Source: Mitsuaria sp. 7 (GTDB lineage: Bacteria > Pseudomonadota > Gammaproteobacteria > Burkholderiales > Burkholderiaceae_C). Taken from it: a DNA stretch of 64,000 nt. Under the pieces are notes generated by a model, which saw only the letters and a program-made list of their open reading frames with translations, did not search any database and had not been told where the DNA came from. Where the stretch lies: the NCBI RefSeq assembly GCF_001653795.1, contig NZ_CP011514.1, positions 5,514,727 through 5,578,726 on the forward strand, in the 5' to 3' direction. Within the stretch, counting starts at the first letter, position 1; each line of letters begins with the position of its first letter. Of the stretch, positions 61,401 to 64,000 are shown in pieces. Position numbers and translations under genes: made by a program.

Positions 61401-61717
61401 AGCGCGACCGCCGCCGCGGGACCGTGGTGGGAAGGGAGCCGCCACAGCATCGCCAGACCGGCGAAGGTGGTCACCAGCGCAAGCACCGGCGGCAGCAGGC
61501 CGCCGAAAGGTTCCGCCGCGCCGGCGCTGGCCAGCAGCAGCAGGCCGGCCATGCCGGACAGCAGCACGCAGGCCGCCATGAACAGCCGCGCGGCGCGCCA
61601 TTGCAGCTTCGCGGGCAGGCTGTCGCCGCGCGACAGCTCATGGCCCACCAGACTGCTCAGATCGTCCTGGGAATCCTTGCTCACTCGATCCCGCCCCAAC
61701 TCGTTATGGATGGACAT
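58433..61717 (-). CDS. Large membrane hybrid histidine kinase with multiple PAS domains
   Basis: 1094 residues. An N-terminal membrane domain with about six to eight segments (about 42-210) of the MASE-like kind; then four PAS/PAC modules (about 222-345, 345-465, 470-595, 598-715); HisKA with His734 in [14 protein letters not shown]; HATPase_c with [17 protein letters not shown] and GTGLGLSI; and a receiver domain with Asp1025 in [14 protein letters not shown] and a late Lys in FLTKPI. No histidine phosphotransfer domain is fused, so the phosphate must pass to a separate protein. Alone in its transcription unit. The input signal is unknown. Confidence 0.93.
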   Translation of the reverse strand: MSIHNELGRDRVSKDSQDDLSSLVGHELSRGDSLPAKLQWRAARLFMAACVLLSGMAGLLLLASAGAAEPFGGLLPPVLALVTTFAGLAMLWRLPSHHGPAAAVALMCLAMATALSLAVSRQLGLNAASLGIMGLMVALGTGMIGLGAGLSLFGLGLAALGGLASAELGGWIQVGAAPVGLTARLLTQLLLLTSGLVVGLGTAKLIRRAMQEVNDRHARFRHLLNMAADWYWEMDRQFRFTHLTEHNPGASGLSMAERLGRAPWEIEHLGLTDEELDAHRADLESHRPFRGLVMRRTSEDGALHYVSISGEPRFDAKGNFRGYWGVGRDVTDEVQTEQAMVATETRYRELFRRSPSPLVLHRWGRVMDANPAAMAMFGYTQRSSMIGQDLFSHYEPGDEERARQRAAKIEALPVGAMLPMTEFRLRTLSRRRRLVQATSVRVDAATGPATLSFFIDQTETSRAQDALRRSEALLSHLFATSPDVVTLSETVSGRYVMVNKTFELVSGYTADEVLGRSSEELGIWQDIADRERLVEALRQHGRVSDLPASFVNRRGQPIPMLLSAAPFVMDGMSYLVVNSRDVSDTERTRLVHAAILENASIGIALTRDQHFVQANRLVEEMFGWPAGGLIGQAGGVVWPSAEDYESVGRELGPRLSAGEQVEVERLMRRRDGSRFLCRILARAVDPNHPSRGGTIWIMEDVTERRRVEAALAQAKDEAQAANRAKSAFLANISHEIRTPLNGLVGLTRLLQQPDLDSDTRSHYLDQMVDSAESLSGLMSDILDLSKIEAGRLTLETVPFALRDMLATMRMGYLTLAQARGLGFSIDVDDAVPAWVIGDPVRTRQILSNYLSNALKFTEQGRVAVRVRRLDERRLRVEVSDTGPGIAEAMHERLFQPFTQADESTTRRYGGTGLGLSICRELATLMGGDVGVDSQPGAGATFWAELPLPAAPAPVSAQRRAPADDAELAGRRILMVEDNPVNMMIAVAMLEQWGAEVSQASDGSQAVEAVTAAASMGKPFDAVLMDVQMPVMSGHEATRQLRQRYDATELPIIALTAAALVQERDEALAAGMNEFLTKPIDAQRLRQVLVKLTAD

Positions 61718-61915
61718 GCCCTTTCTCTCCTTGGAAAGGTTCCGGGGCGAGCGGCATGCCAGATCGGCACGCGGCAGCTCGGAATTGCAACGTCCGGTAA
61801 CGGAGTCTCGGTGAGCCGAGGGTGTTCTGCAGAGGCGTGGAATCCCGAAACGCGTCCAGTTCGGTGCGCGTTCGACGTTTTTGCCAACTAGTTGGCGGGC
61901 GTCACCGGCGGGGGA

Positions 61916-62746
61916 TCAGGCCGCGGCGGTCGGGCGCAGCGCCTCGCGTGTCGCCAGCGCCACACGGCGGGCGGCGGCGGCGAAGTCCTCGCTGGCGGAC
62001 GCGTACAGCACCGCGCGGGAGGAATTCACGATCACCGTCCCGCCGTCCTTGCGCCAGCCGGCCGAGACCGTGGCGGCCGCGTCGCCCCCCTGGGCGCCCA
62101 CGCCCGGGATCAGCAGCGGCAGCGTCGGGGCGAGCTCGCGCACGCGCTCGATCTCCTTCGGATAGGTCGCGCCGACCACCAGCCCCAGCTGGCCGTTGAC
62201 GTTCCAGTCGCTCTCGGCCAGCGCGGCCAGGTGCTCGAACAGGCGCGGCTGGCCGGGCACGTCGGCCAGGCGCTGCATCTGCCAGTCGTCGCCGCCCGGG
62301 TTGGACGTGCGGCACAGCAGGAAGGCGCCCTTGTCGGCGTAGCGCAGGTAGGGCTCGACGCTGTCGCGGCCCATGAACGGCGACAGCGTCACCGCGTCGG
62401 CCTGGTAGCGCTCGAAGGCCTCGCGGGCGTACTGCTCGGCGGTGGCGCCGATGTCGCCGCGCTTGGCGTCCAGGATCACCGGGACGTGCGGCGCGTTGCG
62501 CTTGATGTGGGCCATCAGCTGCTCGAGCTGGTCCTCGGCGCGGTGCGCGGCGAAGTAGGCGATCTGCGGCTTGTACGAGCTCACCACGTCCTTGGTGGCG
62601 TCGACGATGGCGGCGCAGAAGTCGTAGATCCGGCCGGCGTCGCCCTTCCAGTGGGTCGGGAACTTCGCGGGATCGGGATCCAGCCCCACGCACAGCAGGG
62701 AGTCGTTCAGGCGCTCGGCGGCCTGCAGCTTCGACATGAATTTCAT
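61916..62746 (-). CDS. pyrF: Orotidine 5'-phosphate decarboxylase (type 2)
   Basis: 276 residues from the ATG at 62746 (a second Met at 62737). The catalytic Asp-Lys-Asp signature is DAKRGDIG (Asp92/Lys95/Asp98), [13 protein letters not shown] starts the barrel, and [14 protein letters not shown] carries the phosphate-binding loop. The length and the DAKRGDIG variant place it in the type 2 group found in Burkholderiales. It makes UMP from OMP in pyrimidine synthesis. Divergent from the GNAT gene with 70 bp between starts. Confidence 0.95.
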   Translation of the reverse strand: MKFMSKLQAAERLNDSLLCVGLDPDPAKFPTHWKGDAGRIYDFCAAIVDATKDVVSSYKPQIAYFAAHRAEDQLEQLMAHIKRNAPHVPVILDAKRGDIGATAEQYAREAFERYQADAVTLSPFMGRDSVEPYLRYADKGAFLLCRTSNPGGDDWQMQRLADVPGQPRLFEHLAALAESDWNVNGQLGLVVGATYPKEIERVRELAPTLPLLIPGVGAQGGDAAATVSAGWRKDGGTVIVNSSRAVLYASASEDFAAAARRVALATREALRPTAAA

Positions 62747-62816
62747 GTGCGGTATTGTCCCGCTTTTGCTTGAGATGACATCCGGGGGCGACGTCCCCGG
62801 GCGCTGGGAGGCGGGG

Positions 62817-63584
62817 ATGGACGTGTTGAGAACGGCGCGACTGCGCCTGCGGTGGTTCCGGCAGTCGGATGCGGCCTTCGTCCGCGGGCTGCTCAACGAG
62901 CCGGCCTGGATCGCGCACATCTACGACGCGCAGGTCCGCACCGACGAGCAGGCCGCGGCCTGGATCCGCGAGCGGCTGGAGGCGCGCTACTGGCTGCTGG
63001 GCTACGGCTTCTGGGCCGTCGAGCGGCTGGAGGACGGCGAACTGCTCGGCCTGGCCGGCGTGATCCAGCGCGAGGGGCTGCCGCATCCGGACATCGGCTA
63101 CGGTTTCCCGGAACGGTTCTGGGGTCAGGGCTACGCGCGGGAGGCGGCGGCGGCCACCTTCGACTACTGCCGGCAGGTGCTCGGCCTGCGGCACCTGCTG
63201 GGCACGACGGCGCCGGAGAACCATCCGTCCGGTCGCGTGCTGCTCGCGATCGGCATGAACGACGACGGTCTCCAGCAGACCGAGGCGCATGAGGGCCTGT
63301 CCCGGGTCTATTCCTGGCACGACCCGGCACCGCCTTCCGACGCCGACGAGATCGCCGCGCTGCGACACCGCTGGCATGCCGCGCTGCGCGGACCGGCGCG
63401 GCCGGCGCTGACGGCCTGCGTGACGCCGGAAGTCGTCGATCGCGTGATGGCCAGCCGCACGGACCTGTCGCCGCAGGCGCTGGACCACCTGGCGCAGCGC
63501 TGGGCGCCGCTGGCCGACGATCCGACGCTGCGGGCCGTGCGCACGCCCGCGGGCTGGCGGCTGGACGTGCCGGCTGATCGCTGA
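62817..63584 (+). CDS. GNAT acetyltransferase with C-terminal extension
   Basis: 255 residues from the ATG at 62817 (GGGAGGCGGGG upstream). GNAT domain about 1-165: [78 protein letters not shown] (acetyl-CoA loop GQGYA). The RimJ/RimL-type core is followed by about 90 residues ([58 protein letters not shown]) of unknown fold, unusual for the family. Confidence 0.85.
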   Translation: MDVLRTARLRLRWFRQSDAAFVRGLLNEPAWIAHIYDAQVRTDEQAAAWIRERLEARYWLLGYGFWAVERLEDGELLGLAGVIQREGLPHPDIGYGFPERFWGQGYAREAAAATFDYCRQVLGLRHLLGTTAPENHPSGRVLLAIGMNDDGLQQTEAHEGLSRVYSWHDPAPPSDADEIAALRHRWHAALRGPARPALTACVTPEVVDRVMASRTDLSPQALDHLAQRWAPLADDPTLRAVRTPAGWRLDVPADR

Positions 63585-63585
63585 G

Positions 63586-63641
63586 ACCGGAAGACACGCA
63601 CCGGAAGACACGCACCGGAAGGCGTGCGCCGGAAGACGCGC
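63586..63641 (+). repeat. Four tandem 14-bp repeats
   Basis: Copies start at 63586, 63600, 63614 and 63628. Copies 1 and 2 are identical (ACCGGAAGACACGC), copy 3 reads ACCGGAAGGCGTGC and copy 4 GCCGGAAGACGCGC. They begin one base after the GNAT stop and end 54 bp before the response regulator start. Confidence 0.85.
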
Positions 63642-63707
63642 GCGTGCGCAGGCGCGCTTAAGCGTGGCTGAAGTCGGCGGGGCGAGGCCTCGCCTATGCT
63701 CGCCGCC

Positions 63708-64000
63708 ATGGACATTCCTGCTCAGACCGCCGCGCGCATCCTGCTCATCGAGGACGACGAGCGCCTGGCGCAACTGGTCGCCGATGCGCTCAGCAAGGCC
63801 AACTACGCGGTGACGATCTGCGGCGACGGCCTGGCCGGCGAGGCGCTGATGCGCCAGGAGTCCTTCGACCTGGTGCTGCTGGACGGGCACCTGCCGGGCA
63901 AGGACGGCTTCGACGTGCTGCGCGACACGCGCCGCGATTTCGCCGGTCGCATCGTGATGCTGACCGCGCGGGACGACGACATCGACCAGGTGCTCGGCCT
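63708..64000 (+). CDS. Response regulator, OmpR-like receiver domain (3' end cut)
   Basis: The ATG at 63708 (another in frame at 63696) opens 97 codons to the window edge. ILLIEDDERLAQLVADALSKANYAV gives the acidic pair, LVLLDGHLPGKDGFDVLRDTRR the phospho-acceptor Asp59, and VMLTARDDDIDQVLGL the switch Thr and start of helix 4. The pattern is that of OmpR/PhoB regulators; the output domain lies outside the window. Confidence 0.88.
   Translation, partial: MDIPAQTAARILLIEDDERLAQLVADALSKANYAVTICGDGLAGEALMRQESFDLVLLDGHLPGKDGFDVLRDTRRDFAGRIVMLTARDDDIDQVLG

Noticed and set aside
58601..61891. 1096-codon open frame on the plus strand opposite the hybrid kinase
   Set aside because: His/Arg/Ala-rich shadow of the kinase gene, whose H-box and receiver motifs are unambiguous.

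Overview
The window is a 64-kb piece of a high-GC bacterial chromosome. Its gene repertoire and gene style suggest a betaproteobacterium of the order Burkholderiales, perhaps close to Roseateles/Mitsuaria. That placement is inference: there is no rRNA or other marker to test it. Almost the whole window codes for protein. I found no rRNA, tRNA, transposase, integrase or CRISPR array.

0-3.9 kb is core-like: a cut flavin reductase gene, a secreted M48 protease, a PAS hybrid histidine kinase and a YcbL-type MBL hydrolase. About 3.95-15.3 kb looks like an acquired island, with visibly lower GC, long poor intergenic stretches and unfamiliar genes. It holds a lone 1260-residue SIR2-domain protein (probable NAD-directed phage defence), a translationally coupled pair made of a remodelled S-adenosylhomocysteine-hydrolase-like protein with a new C-terminal domain plus an alpha/beta hydrolase, and an 810-residue secreted protein of unknown function. 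Three 17-bp direct repeats lie at its left edge.

15.3-34.4 kb is a patchwork of small metabolic and stress genes: a five-gene operon (MoaF-like, SnoaL-like, patatin lipoprotein, NTF2-like, cytoplasmic-type solute-binding protein), a GST, VOC proteins, a discoidin/di-haem c-type cytochrome, haemolysin III, an SDR/AraC pair, tandem duplicated alpha/beta hydrolases with a divergent AraC regulator, and several SnoaL/NTF2-fold proteins. 34.4-37.2 kb is an ECF sigma / anti-sigma / subtilisin operon.

38.1-46.7 kb is the most coherent system. One strand encodes a CPBP intramembrane protease, a large exported protein (cytochrome c + choice-of-anchor-D repeats + JDVT-CTERM-like sorting signal) fused in frame to a TlpA-type thioredoxin, a DUF4266 lipoprotein, a DUF3570 protein carrying an ApbE-style flavinylation motif, ApbE itself, DsbD and TrxB. 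Together they could carry electrons from NADPH through TrxB and DsbD to an envelope thiol/flavin/haem complex. A hemerythrin and GTP cyclohydrolase II (riboflavin synthesis) lie just upstream on the same strand.

48-64 kb has an M14 carboxypeptidase, an esterase, a response regulator / histidine kinase / thioredoxin operon, an SPFH protein coupled to an SH3-like secreted protein, a small HEPN-containing gene pair of lower GC, a very large hybrid kinase, pyrF, a GNAT acetyltransferase and a cut response regulator. A palindromic REP-like element occurs four times, always in gene ends.
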